From the NCBI GenBank assembly GCA_025351785.1, contig JANXVF010000102.1:1-32888 (forward strand): DNA of 32,888 nucleotides, in the 5' to 3' direction. Every line of letters starts with the position of its first letter. Position 1 is the first letter of the stretch. Below, in pieces: positions 15,629 to 23,570 of the stretch. The translations under genes were made by a program, and so were the position numbers. Below the pieces are notes generated by a model. The model saw only the letters and a list, made by a program, of their open reading frames with translations. It did not search any database and was not told where the DNA came from. This DNA is from Flavobacterium sp. (GTDB taxonomy: Bacteria > Bacteroidota > Bacteroidia > Flavobacteriales > Flavobacteriaceae).

Positions 15629-16999
15629 ATGCAACTGTACAACACTTTGAGCGCAGAGAAAAGAGCCGAATTGATAGACAATGCTGGCAAACAACGACTT
15701 ACGTTGTCTTTTTATGCCTATGCTAAAATCGAGAATCCCCAAAAATTTAGAGATGAACTTTTCATTGCATGGAATCCGCTTGAGGTTCTTGGAAGAATTT
15801 ATGTAGCAACCGAAGGAATTAATGCACAACTCTCGGTACCTGCAAACGAATTTTATGATTTTAAAGAAACAATAGAAGCCTATTCGTATATGAAAGGAAT
15901 TCGCCTAAATGTAGCTGTTGAACACGATGATCATTCGTTTTTAAAATTAACTATTAAAGTTCGTGACAAAATAGTAGCCGACGGATTAAATGATGATACT
16001 TTAGATGTAACAGATATTGGAATTCATTTAAATGCAAAAAAATTTAATGAGTTAATAGACCATCCAAATACTATATTAGTAGATATGCGAAACCATTATG
16101 AAAGCGAAATAGGACATTTTGTTGGTGCAATTACTCCCGATGTAGAAACATTTAGAGAAAGTTTACCCATTATTGAAAACGAAATTTCAAAACATAAAGA
16201 AGATAAAAATTTATTAATGTATTGCACAGGAGGAATTCGTTGCGAAAAAGCAAGTGCATATTTTAAAAATAAAGGATTTAAAAATGTGTATCAACTTGAA
16301 GGAGGTATAATTGAATATACTCGTCAGGTAAAAGAATTAGGTTTAGAAAGTAAATTTATAGGTAAAAACTTCGTTTTTGATCATCGGTTAGGCGAGCGAA
16401 TTACTGATGCTGTAATTTCTAAATGTCATCAATGTGGAGCTCCATGTGATAATCATACAAATTGTGATAATTTAGCTTGTCATTTGCTTTTTATTCAATG
16501 CGAATCTTGTAAAGAAGCGACTCAAAATTGTTGTTCAGCTGATTGTCAAGAAGTTATAAACATGTCGCTGGTTGATCAAGTTAACTTAAGAAAAGGAATT
16601 AAAAAAGGAAACATGATTTTCAGAAAAGGAAAATCTGATAAATTGTTGTTTAAAACAAATTCAAAAAACACCTCTCAAACGCCTTTTTCTGTTAAAGTTA
16701 GCGATGACAAAATTGTTCGGTCAACAAAAAAAATTACTCAAAAAAAGGTTTTGATTGGTACTGGCGAGCATTACTTTGTTAAATCGGAAGTAGGATTATT
16801 TAATATCACAAATAATGAAATTAAAATAGGAGATAAAATACTAATTACGGGACCAACTACGGGAAATCAAGAATTAATTTTAGATAAAATGAAAGTTAAC
16901 GGATTTGAATGTGAGGTCGCAAAAATTGGAGAAAAAATAACTTTAAAAATTCCATTTCGAATTAGATCATCTGATAAATTATTTAAAATATTACCTTAA
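15629..16999 (+). CDS. trhO: tRNA uridine(34) hydroxylase with rhodanese domain and an extra C-terminal U32/EF-like barrel
   Basis: TrhO (YceA) uses O2 to make 5-hydroxyuridine at U34 of tRNAs. Residues about 20-115 form the N-terminal YceA domain (VATEGINAQLS at 59-69), about 125-235 the rhodanese domain with catalytic C199 in MYCTGGIRCEKA, and about 266-306 a cysteine cluster (C266, C269, C273, C279, C284, C291, C294, C301, C302, C306). TrhO proteins usually end soon after this, at about 310-350 residues. Here the chain goes on to 456. A basic linker leads to a barrel (about 375-456) with HYFVKSEVGLF, IKIGDKILITGPTTG and RSSDKLFKIL, which looks like the C-terminal domain of peptidase-U32/TrhP proteins and of standalone elongation-factor-like proteins. 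The 3' end overlaps the convergent nuclease-like gene by 9 bp. Confidence 0.93.
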   Translation: MQLYNTLSAEKRAELIDNAGKQRLTLSFYAYAKIENPQKFRDELFIAWNPLEVLGRIYVATEGINAQLSVPANEFYDFKETIEAYSYMKGIRLNVAVEHDDHSFLKLTIKVRDKIVADGLNDDTLDVTDIGIHLNAKKFNELIDHPNTILVDMRNHYESEIGHFVGAITPDVETFRESLPIIENEISKHKEDKNLLMYCTGGIRCEKASAYFKNKGFKNVYQLEGGIIEYTRQVKELGLESKFIGKNFVFDHRLGERITDAVISKCHQCGAPCDNHTNCDNLACHLLFIQCESCKEATQNCCSADCQEVINMSLVDQVNLRKGIKKGNMIFRKGKSDKLLFKTNSKNTSQTPFSVKVSDDKIVRSTKKITQKKVLIGTGEHYFVKSEVGLFNITNNEIKIGDKILITGPTTGNQELILDKMKVNGFECEVAKIGEKITLKIPFRIRSSDKLFKILP

Positions 17000-17737
17000 A
17001 ATTTCGAGTAAAACTTCTAAAGGTTTTAAACTTCCAGTTTGAACATAATAGTTACAAGCATCCATTTTTGTAGTAGAATTTAAAAATGAATTTTGAGGAA
17101 TTATGTAGTTGTTTTCAATGCAATATTTAATAGTTTTTAAGGTACAACACCCAGGAATATCAAAAAACCAATCGAGTGAAAAAACAATCTTTTTTAAATT
17201 TTCTTTTTCAATTTGATCTAAATAAAACAACTTTTTTTCTTTAAAAATCGTTTTAATATCTGGCAATATCCTTACCATCACAAAATAATCAACAAATTGA
17301 TTATTTGATTTTATATCGGGAATATATCTTCCGTTTTTGTCCCAATCGCTTGATTCTAACAACAATAAATTTGAAAAATATGCTCCAGATTTTACACTAA
17401 TTTTAGATGAGTTTACCATCAAATCAAAATTATCCCAAACGCCAGGGCCATAAATTTCAAAATCTGGTTTTGAGGTTTCTAAACCAAAATCTATAAAAAT
17501 CGTATTTAAAATTACTTCGGATAATTTCCCTTGAAAAGTATTGCAAAAAAGCGCTCCGTTTTTTCGAATTAGATTTCCTCCAGATCTATTTTTTCGGTGA
17601 AAACCAATTCCAAAAACCATTTGATAGGCAAAATCAAAAACTTTTTCTAGCAAGTCGGTTTGAACCTTGTTTTTAGAAAAAGTTTTTGGATTTGAAATAG
17701 AATAACAATTTGAATTTGAATCGTAAATTAATTTCAT
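16991..17737 (-). CDS. Orphan protein with PD-(D/E)XK nuclease-like motif order
   Basis: A 248-residue protein I do not recognise. It has no signal peptide or membrane segment. The middle resembles a restriction-endonuclease fold: a helix GKLSEVILNTI with E74, a strand pair with D102/D105 (WDNFDL), and then KISVKSG with K116, where the usual Glu of E-x-K is S114. DWDKNGRY (131-138) follows. The C-terminal part (about 190-248) holds five cysteines (C188, C189, C196, C218 among them). No methyltransferase or helicase gene is adjacent. It lies 65 nt downstream of the DUF4254 gene on the same strand and may be cotranscribed. An upstream TTG at 17743 is ignored in favour of the ATG. The nuclease reading is an inference from motif order only. 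Confidence 0.6.
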   Translation of the reverse strand: MKLIYDSNSNCYSISNPKTFSKNKVQTDLLEKVFDFAYQMVFGIGFHRKNRSGGNLIRKNGALFCNTFQGKLSEVILNTIFIDFGLETSKPDFEIYGPGVWDNFDLMVNSSKISVKSGAYFSNLLLLESSDWDKNGRYIPDIKSNNQFVDYFVMVRILPDIKTIFKEKKLFYLDQIEKENLKKIVFSLDWFFDIPGCCTLKTIKYCIENNYIIPQNSFLNSTTKMDACNYYVQTGSLKPLEVLLEILR

Positions 17738-17802
17738 TAACAAAATTGTTTAAATTATTACAAAACAAACCAACATTATTATTTAAAAAAAATAAGCAAT
17801 TC

Positions 17803-18408
17803 TTAATTTTTATTTTGATATAAAACAGGATTTAAATCGTCATCGTTGTACATTTTCATTTGCTTGTAAACCTTCATGAATTTGTCGCCACTTTCAATAT
17901 CAGTAAGTAAATCATTTATAGCCGTTGATAAATCTGTTCTTTGCTCTAAAAGAATGTTCAACTTTTCTTGACATTTATTTCGGTGTTCCTCCGAAGCATC
18001 TTTACGATTTACTTCTTCATTCATGTGAAAAATTTTCAAAGCCAATATTGACAGTCTGTCTAGAGTCCAAGCGGGCGATTCAGAATTAATTTTTGCAGTC
18101 GGTTTTACTGCAACTGAGTTATATTTTTGCAAAAAATAGCTGTCAATATATTCAACCATATCTGTTCGCTCTTGGTTAGATTTATCAATTTTTCGTTTAA
18201 GTATTAAGGCTTCTACAGGATCAATATTTGGATCTCTAATAATATCCTCATAATGCCACTGAACTGTATCAATCCAGTTTTTTAAGTATAATAAATGTTC
18301 GATTTTATCTTTTGGATATGGGTTGTTAACAGCTTGGTTTACATCATCATAAACATGATAGTCGGCAATCGATTTCTCAAATATAGTATAAGCAAATTTT
18401 GAAAACAT
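17803..18408 (-). CDS. DUF4254 family protein
   Basis: A 201-residue, mostly helical cytosolic protein with the features of the DUF4254 family: KIEHLLYLKNWIDTVQWHYEDIIRDP near 38-63, the following KRKIDKSNQERTD helix, and DRLSILALKIFHMNEE near 125-140. Its function is unknown. In Bacteroidota this family often lies near envelope-sugar genes, but here its neighbours are the nuclease-like orphan downstream and a divergent secreted orphan plus upp. The TTG at 18429 falls in the promoter element at 18427-18434, so the ATG at 18408 is taken. Confidence 0.85.
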   Translation of the reverse strand: MFSKFAYTIFEKSIADYHVYDDVNQAVNNPYPKDKIEHLLYLKNWIDTVQWHYEDIIRDPNIDPVEALILKRKIDKSNQERTDMVEYIDSYFLQKYNSVAVKPTAKINSESPAWTLDRLSILALKIFHMNEEVNRKDASEEHRNKCQEKLNILLEQRTDLSTAINDLLTDIESGDKFMKVYKQMKMYNDDDLNPVLYQNKN

Positions 18409-18426
18409 AATTAATAATTTTATTAG

Positions 18427-18434
18427 CAAAGATA
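18427..18434 (-). promoter_or_regulatory. Candidate -7 element of the DUF4254 gene
   Basis: TATCTTTG on the minus strand lies 18 nt before the ATG at 18408. TTATG lies about 20 nt upstream, a one-base miss to the TTG box. Confidence 0.55.
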
Positions 18435-18476
18435 GTTTTTATACTTTTACATAAACATACATTTTTTTCTGTTTTT

Positions 18477-18935
18477 ATGAAAACCCAATTAATCTTCATT
18501 TTCTTAACCACCAATTTTGTATTTTCACAGTTAGACGAAACCAAAGATGTTATTGATTCTAAACTAATTTCAACCAATATAATTCCAAGAAAAGAAGGAA
18601 ATTTCAGAGAAGAAATTAAACTATCAAATAAATCTCTTGACACAATTAAAATTTGGTATAATACTCAAAATTTAGCAAAATTTATTAGTGCTTCAAATGT
18701 TGAAAATGGCATTGATAATGATTGTTTTCATAAGCTTTCTACTAATCTAAATATTGGTTTCAATCTAACTAACTCTGTAAAAGCTAATAGTCAAGATTTT
18801 TACTATGATTCAAAATTGAAAAGATTAATTGTGAAAAATTATTCTTCTTCAGATAAAACAAAATTAATAAGGGTAGAATTTATATCTGATTATGATTTAA
18901 TAAAAACAAAACTTCCTGAGGTAACTAATTGTTAA
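18477..18935 (+). CDS. Small secreted protein of unknown function
   Basis: A 152-residue protein with a typical flavobacterial signal peptide (MKTQLIFIFLTTNFVFSQ, cleavage before Gln18). The mature part is polar, rich in Asn, Lys and Ser, with beta-prone stretches (NFREEIKLSNKSLDTIKIWY, KLIRVEFISDYD) and one cysteine pair possibility (C74 and the last residue). I recognise no domain. It ends 7 nt before the ATG of upp, so the two are probably on one transcript, although a secreted orphan has no obvious link to uracil salvage. It is divergent from the DUF4254 gene. Confidence 0.65.
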   Translation: MKTQLIFIFLTTNFVFSQLDETKDVIDSKLISTNIIPRKEGNFREEIKLSNKSLDTIKIWYNTQNLAKFISASNVENGIDNDCFHKLSTNLNIGFNLTNSVKANSQDFYYDSKLKRLIVKNYSSSDKTKLIRVEFISDYDLIKTKLPEVTNC

Positions 18936-18942
18936 AAAAAAT

Positions 18943-19596
18943 ATGCAAATTCATTATATTTCTGAAAAAAACAGCATTCTAAACCACTTTTTGGCACAAA
19001 TTCGCGATATAAACATTCAAAACGACAGTATGCGGTTTCGAAAAAACATTGAACGTATTGGCGAAATTATGGCTTATGAGCTAAGCAAAAATTTAGAATA
19101 CAAAGCTATCGACGTTCAAACACCTCTCGGCATAAAACATACTACTACGATAGCAGATAATGTGGTTTTATGTTCCATTCTTCGCGCCGGATTGGCACTG
19201 CATACTGGATTTATGAATATTTTTGACAACGCAGAGAATGGGTTTGTATCGGCTTTTAGACATCATCCAAACAATGATGATAATTTCGAAATTTTAGTCG
19301 AATATCAAGCTGCACCTTCTTTTGAAAATAAAAACTTAATATTGATAGATCCTATGTTAGCAACTGGTCAATCGATTGTTGCGGTTTTAAACAAGTTGCA
19401 TTTAAATCAAAAACCTAAAGAAATTCACATTGCTGTAGTGATTGCAGCTCCAGAAGGTATTGCATATTTACAAGAAAATTTACCTAGTAATTGTCATTTG
19501 TGGGTTGCCGCATTAGATGAAAAACTGAACGAAAAAAATTATATAGTTCCAGGTCTTGGCGATGCGGGTGACTTGGCTTATGGTAGCAAACTATAA
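18943..19596 (+). CDS. upp: Uracil phosphoribosyltransferase
   Basis: Salvages uracil to UMP with PRPP. The protein has 217 residues, the normal length. The PRPP loop is LIDPMLATGQS (134-144), the uracil-binding end is GLGDAGDLAYG (204-214), and the flexible-loop and dimer motifs CSILRAGLAL (77-86) and FRHHP (105-109) are present, so an active enzyme is expected. It follows the secreted orphan by 7 nt and meets the DUF6427-like gene tail to tail with a 6-bp overlap, leaving no room for a separate terminator. The ATG at 18943 gives the expected N-terminus. Confidence 0.96.
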   Translation: MQIHYISEKNSILNHFLAQIRDINIQNDSMRFRKNIERIGEIMAYELSKNLEYKAIDVQTPLGIKHTTTIADNVVLCSILRAGLALHTGFMNIFDNAENGFVSAFRHHPNNDDNFEILVEYQAAPSFENKNLILIDPMLATGQSIVAVLNKLHLNQKPKEIHIAVVIAAPEGIAYLQENLPSNCHLWVAALDEKLNEKNYIVPGLGDAGDLAYGSKL

Positions 19597-20520
19597 TTGT
19601 AAAAAAAATGCAGTAAAACTTAGCAAGATTGTTATTGTTAAAATTATTTCTTGTTGCAATTTATTTTGAGAAAACTCTAAGGTATTTGTAGCAAAAATGC
19701 ACATTGGGAAAAAAGTAAAAATCAAAATTTCGTTCGATTTATTGTTTGATAATAAGTAGATTAATACTCCAATTATAAATGAAAAAATCAATTTTTTATA
19801 TGATGCTTGTAAATTTAAAGGTCTGTTAGAAATTGAAAAAACCATCGGAATTACAAAAAAAACGCTCATAACTGCAAATATAGATAAGGAAAGATTTTGA
19901 TAATTATCTGTAAAATAATCCAACTTTAAATTTACAAAACTGCTTTCTAAATATTTTTCAATTGCTTTTTTATCAAATAATAATGAGTAAAGAAAAAACA
20001 GAATTATAGAAGTAAAAACTGCAACAAAAGGCAAAAGCCAATTTCTATAATCTCGAGAAACATGAAAAATTATTGATATATAAACAATTAATAGAAATAA
20101 AATACACCAAAAATTAAAAAAACTAGCTACCAAAATCCAAAGTGAAGCATCAAATATTTTTTCTTTAGGAGCTTTGAGAGTTTGCAACGAGACCAATCTT
20201 CGGATTGCTAAAAGCATAAAAAAATTAGCCAAAATTAAATTAAAGTCATTCCAAACTTTTGGAAAAAGCAATAAGAACAATAAATAAAAAAGTGCGGGAA
20301 AACCACTATCTTTTGTTAATCCATTTTTTTTTGATATAAAATTAATTAAAAAAAATGACCCAAATATTACGGTAATTAAACCTATTTTTTCTGCAATATT
20401 CACTAAGGAATTCACAGCGTGTATGTCTTTAAATTGACATATAAAAAACACAACCAATATTAAAAATACCAATATTGAATAATTTATTGGTGTAGATTTT
20501 TTAAAAATGCTTGTTATCAT
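19591..20520 (-). CDS. DUF6427-like multi-pass membrane protein
   Basis: A 309-residue inner-membrane protein with about eight to ten hydrophobic segments, for example about 14-30, 41-60, 74-90, 98-108, 127-150, 160-182, 212-232, 245-258 and 285-307. Conserved-looking features are a short cytosolic AIRRLVSLQTLKAPKEK stretch (about 105-121) and FNFWCILFL. I believe this is the flavobacterial DUF6427 family, which I recall next to upp, a DUF6341 protein and purD in related genomes; that is from memory. The function is unknown. It is divergent from the DUF6341-like gene with a 47-nt spacer and converges on upp. Confidence 0.75.
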   Translation of the reverse strand: MITSIFKKSTPINYSILVFLILVVFFICQFKDIHAVNSLVNIAEKIGLITVIFGSFFLINFISKKNGLTKDSGFPALFYLLFLLLFPKVWNDFNLILANFFMLLAIRRLVSLQTLKAPKEKIFDASLWILVASFFNFWCILFLLIVYISIIFHVSRDYRNWLLPFVAVFTSIILFFLYSLLFDKKAIEKYLESSFVNLKLDYFTDNYQNLSLSIFAVMSVFFVIPMVFSISNRPLNLQASYKKLIFSFIIGVLIYLLSNNKSNEILIFTFFPMCIFATNTLEFSQNKLQQEIILTITILLSFTAFFLQL

Positions 20521-20532
20521 GAGGATATTTTA

Positions 20533-20540
20533 TACTTTTG
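20533..20540 (+). promoter_or_regulatory. Candidate -7 element of the DUF6341-like gene
   Basis: TACTTTTG fits TAnnTTTG and lies 27 nt before the ATG at 20568. It overlaps the TTG at 20538 that would otherwise extend the frame by ten codons, so the ATG is preferred. Confidence 0.45.
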
Positions 20541-20567
20541 TGGTGTAAATATAATACTTGTTTAAAA

Positions 20568-20798
20568 ATGAAAGCATTTTTTGAAGGAATTCAGTGGGTT
20601 TTTGAAAATATATTTTTTATTCCACAAAACTTTTTAAGAAAATTAGAATTATCATCTTGGTTTGGAGCCAATATCGTAAGTTGGATTTTAATGGGAATTT
20701 GTGCTTATTATATTGTGTATTGGTGTAAACAATTAAATATTCACAACAAAGACGAATCAAACAATCAAGACACAACTGCTCACTCTTTTTTAAAGTAA
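20568..20798 (+). CDS. Small single-span membrane protein (DUF6341-like)
   Basis: A 76-residue protein beginning MKAFFEGIQWVFENIFFIPQ, with an amphipathic N-terminal region, one clear membrane helix (about 33-52, GANIVSWILMGICAYYIVYW) and a polar, Asn-rich tail. The size and the N-terminus match a short flavobacterial family I recall as DUF6341, sometimes mislabelled as uracil phosphoribosyltransferase because it neighbours upp. Its role is unknown; pairing with the divergent multi-pass protein is suggestive only. It overlaps the convergent purD gene by 9 bp at the 3' end. Confidence 0.75.
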   Translation: MKAFFEGIQWVFENIFFIPQNFLRKLELSSWFGANIVSWILMGICAYYIVYWCKQLNIHNKDESNNQDTTAHSFLK

Positions 20799-22064
20799 GT
20801 CTAAACCGATATCTTTTCTGAAATACATCTTATCAAAATGTAATTTTTCTATATTTTGATAGGATTTTTTTATGGCTTCAGAAAAATTTTCTCCAAACGA
20901 TGTGATAGCAACAACACGACCACCATTACTAATAATTTTTCCGTTTTCTAATTTTGTACCAGCATGAAAAGCAATCGAATCTCGAATAGATTCTAATCCT
21001 GAAATTTCAAAACCTTTTTCAAATTCTTCTGGGTAACCGCCAGAAACTATCATTACTGTTGTCGCACTTCGTTTATCATATTCTATCGAAATTTCATTTA
21101 ATTTTTGATTTGCTACGCCTTCAAAAAGAGCTACTAAATCTGTTTTTAATCTCGGAATCACAACTTCAGTTTCTGGATCGCCCATTCTAACATTATATTC
21201 AATAACAATTGGTTCTTCGTTTACAATTATTAATCCTATAAAAATAAATCCTTTATATTCAATTCCATCTTTTTGCAAACCTTCGATAGTGGGTTTCACG
21301 ATACGATGTTCTATTTTTTTCAATAAAATTTCACTTGCAAATGGCACTGGAGAAACAGCTCCCATACCTCCGGTATTTAATCCTGTGTCTCCTTCGCCGA
21401 TACGTTTATAATCTTTAGCAGTTGGAAGAATTTTATAATTTTTACCATCTGTCAAAACAAAACAACTTAGTTCAATTCCGTCAAGAAATTCTTCAATAAC
21501 TACTTTTTCGCTAGCTTTTCCAAATTTAGAATGAATAAGCATGTTTTTTAATTCTGTTTTTGCTTCTTCTAAATCATTAATTATTAAAACTCCTTTTCCG
21601 GCGGCAAGTCCGTCTGCTTTTAAAACATAGGGTGATTGCAAAGTTTCTAAAAATTTAAAACCGTTTTCGACAGTTTGAGAGGTAAAACTATCATAACGTG
21701 CCGTCGGAATTTTATGATTTATCAGAAATTTTTTTGCAAATTCTTTACTTCCTTCAAGTTGCGCGCCATTTTTTGAAGGTCCAATAACAGGAATTGTATT
21801 TAATTTAGGGTCATTTTTAAAAAAATCGTAAATCCCTAAAACTAACGGATCTTCTGGCCCTACAACAATCATTTCTATATTTTTTTCTATGACAAATTGT
21901 TTTATTTGTTCAAAATCTAATATGTCTAAAGAAACATTTGAAGCAATTATAGCGGTACCTGCGTTTCCTGGTGCAACATAAAGCGCATCACATTTCGGAC
22001 TTTGTAACATTTTCCAAGCTAAAGCATGTTCTCTGCCCCCAGAACCTAATAATAGAATTTTCAT
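20790..22064 (-). CDS. purD: Phosphoribosylamine-glycine ligase (GAR synthetase)
   Basis: Second step of purine synthesis: joins glycine to 5-phosphoribosylamine with ATP. The 424-residue protein has the full ATP-grasp layout: an N-terminal Rossmann part (LLLGSGGREHALAW at 4-17, YVAPGNAGT), ADGLAAGKGV in the ATP-binding domain, GDTGLNTGGMGAVSPVP, and the metal-binding NVRMGDPETE. No fusion to purM or purN is present. It is the only purine-pathway gene in the window. It starts 125 nt from the divergent T9SS-cargo gene, with no recognisable -7 box on its side. Confidence 0.97.
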   Translation of the reverse strand: MKILLLGSGGREHALAWKMLQSPKCDALYVAPGNAGTAIIASNVSLDILDFEQIKQFVIEKNIEMIVVGPEDPLVLGIYDFFKNDPKLNTIPVIGPSKNGAQLEGSKEFAKKFLINHKIPTARYDSFTSQTVENGFKFLETLQSPYVLKADGLAAGKGVLIINDLEEAKTELKNMLIHSKFGKASEKVVIEEFLDGIELSCFVLTDGKNYKILPTAKDYKRIGEGDTGLNTGGMGAVSPVPFASEILLKKIEHRIVKPTIEGLQKDGIEYKGFIFIGLIIVNEEPIVIEYNVRMGDPETEVVIPRLKTDLVALFEGVANQKLNEISIEYDKRSATTVMIVSGGYPEEFEKGFEISGLESIRDSIAFHAGTKLENGKIISNGGRVVAITSFGENFSEAIKKSYQNIEKLHFDKMYFRKDIGLDLL

Positions 22065-22151
22065 TAAATTGTTTATTAAATATGATATTGTATAGAAAAA
22101 TGTAAAAATAGAGTTTTAATTAAATTAAAGTAATTTTAAATAATTATTTAT

Positions 22152-22159
22152 TAAATTTG
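22152..22159 (+). promoter_or_regulatory. Candidate -7 element of the T9SS-cargo gene
   Basis: TAAATTTG lies 30 nt before the ATG at 22190 in a very AT-rich divergent region. No TTG is seen at the -33 spacing. In such AT-rich sequence a chance match is possible. Confidence 0.4.
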
Positions 22160-22189
22160 GATTTTAAAACTTTAACAAAAATCTAAATT

Positions 22190-23518
22190 ATGAAAAAACT
22201 TTTACTTTTAATTACATTCCTATTTTTTGGTAAATCTCTTCAAGCTCAATCGTGGATTACCCAGTCTACCGGTTTCACAGCTGCGTCAAGAGGACTAAAC
22301 GACATTAAAATTGTAGATGCAAATACAGTTTGGGCACTTGCTTATGACGGTACTACTGCAGCTACTACAGTTCAAGAATTTACAAAAACTACAAATGGAG
22401 GAACAACTTGGACTCCAGGGACTATAAATGTTGGTAACACCACAAATTTAATTACTAACATTTCTCCTATTAGCGCAACCACTGCATGGGTAGGAAGTGT
22501 AAATAGCACAGCAGGTTTGGGTGGAGTTTTTAAAACATCAGATGGTGGTGCAACTTGGGTAGCACAAAATGCAACTGCATATACAGCGACAGGAGCTTAT
22601 TTTGATAGTGTACATTTTTTTGATGCAAATAATGGGATAACTATTGGCGATCCAGTGGGTGGAGAATTTGAAGTTTATAAAACTACAGACGGAGGAACAA
22701 CATGGACACAAGTCCCAGCTGCAAGTTTACCTAATCCTTTAACAAATGAGGCTTCTTATACTGGTGGTTATGCGGCAGTTGGCCCTAATTTATGGTTTAC
22801 AACTTCAAGTGGCAGACTTTACAGAACGCCAGATATGGGAACAACTTGGACAGTTTCTCAGGCCCCTTTAACAGATTTTGGAGGTGCAGCCCAAAGTGGT
22901 GCTATAGATTTTAGCACTCCTACAAACGGATGTTTACTTAAAACTGCTGGAACTGTAATTTCATTTTACACAACTACAGACGGAGGTACAACTTGGTCGG
23001 CAGCATCAACTTTTTCAGGAGGTTATAACAGACTTTTAAGCTACATTCCTGGAACAAATACTATTGTTGCAACAGGTCAAAATGCTACTGCACCCTCTGT
23101 TGCAGGTTCATCTTACAGCACAAATAACGGAACTTCATTCACATCAATAGATACAGGAACTCAACGAGGATTTAATGTTTTTTTAAATCCAACAACTGGT
23201 TGGAGTGCAGGATTTAATACATCATCAACAGCTGGTGGTATATTTAAATTTAGTGGCAACCTAGCAAATGAAACTTTTTCTAAAGAAAATAACTTCAAGC
23301 TTTCTCCAAATCCAACTAATGGTGATATTACAATAAACTCATTTGACGATTCTTATTCTTTGCAAGTAATTAATATAACAGGTAAAGTTCTTTTAGAAAA
23401 ATCTTTTAACGGCGTTGAAAATTCAATTTCAATAGCATCATTATCAAGTGGCGTTTATTTCTTTAAATTATCCACGTCTGATTTGGCTACAAAAACCATC
23501 AAAATTATCAAAAACTAA
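22190..23518 (+). CDS. Secreted BNR/Asp-box beta-propeller protein with T9SS type A sorting domain
   Basis: A 442-residue surface or extracellular protein. The signal peptide is MKKLLLLITFLFFGKSLQAQ, cleaved near residue 20. The body has six evenly spaced Asp-box-like motifs of the form KTTDGGTTW, with the final aromatic at residues 74, 123, 172, 220, 269 and, degenerate, 317, so the period is 48-49 residues and a six-bladed propeller is likely. The C-terminal 75 residues (LSPNPTNGDITIN to IKIIKN) are a classic type A sorting domain for type IX secretion. Such folds occur in sialidases and in YCF48-like assembly factors, but no sialidase catalytic set is obvious, so no enzyme activity is claimed. 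The gene looks less AT-rich than its neighbours, in keeping with its Thr/Gly/Ala content. Confidence 0.93.
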   Translation: MKKLLLLITFLFFGKSLQAQSWITQSTGFTAASRGLNDIKIVDANTVWALAYDGTTAATTVQEFTKTTNGGTTWTPGTINVGNTTNLITNISPISATTAWVGSVNSTAGLGGVFKTSDGGATWVAQNATAYTATGAYFDSVHFFDANNGITIGDPVGGEFEVYKTTDGGTTWTQVPAASLPNPLTNEASYTGGYAAVGPNLWFTTSSGRLYRTPDMGTTWTVSQAPLTDFGGAAQSGAIDFSTPTNGCLLKTAGTVISFYTTTDGGTTWSAASTFSGGYNRLLSYIPGTNTIVATGQNATAPSVAGSSYSTNNGTSFTSIDTGTQRGFNVFLNPTTGWSAGFNTSSTAGGIFKFSGNLANETFSKENNFKLSPNPTNGDITINSFDDSYSLQVINITGKVLLEKSFNGVENSISIASLSSGVYFFKLSTSDLATKTIKIIKN

Positions 23519-23538
23519 TTAATTTTAATTAAAAATAT

Positions 23539-23565
23539 AGGGCTGTACTTGCAGCCCTTTTTTTT
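23539..23565 (+). terminator. Intrinsic terminator of the T9SS-cargo gene
   Basis: A 7-bp GC-rich stem (AGGGCTG at 23539-23545 with CAGCCCT at 23552-23558), a six-base loop and eight Ts. It ends only 5 nt before the start codon of the next gene. Confidence 0.9.
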
Positions 23566-23570
23566 GTCGA

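Noticed and set aside
16991..18408. A toxin-antitoxin or restriction-modification pair made of the nuclease-like orphan and DUF4254
   Set aside because: The DUF4254 family has no antitoxin or methyltransferase features, the genes are 65 nt apart, and nothing in sequence shows interaction; only the nuclease-like lead is kept.
18377..18643. A minus-strand open frame across the start of the secreted orphan
   Set aside because: It covers the DUF4254 promoter and start region and is antisense to a frame with a good signal peptide; no domain or start signal supports it.
22190..23518. An active sialidase, suggested by the Asp-boxes
   Set aside because: The arginine triad and the Tyr/Glu pair of sialidases are not evident; Asp-boxes are structural and occur in many propellers.
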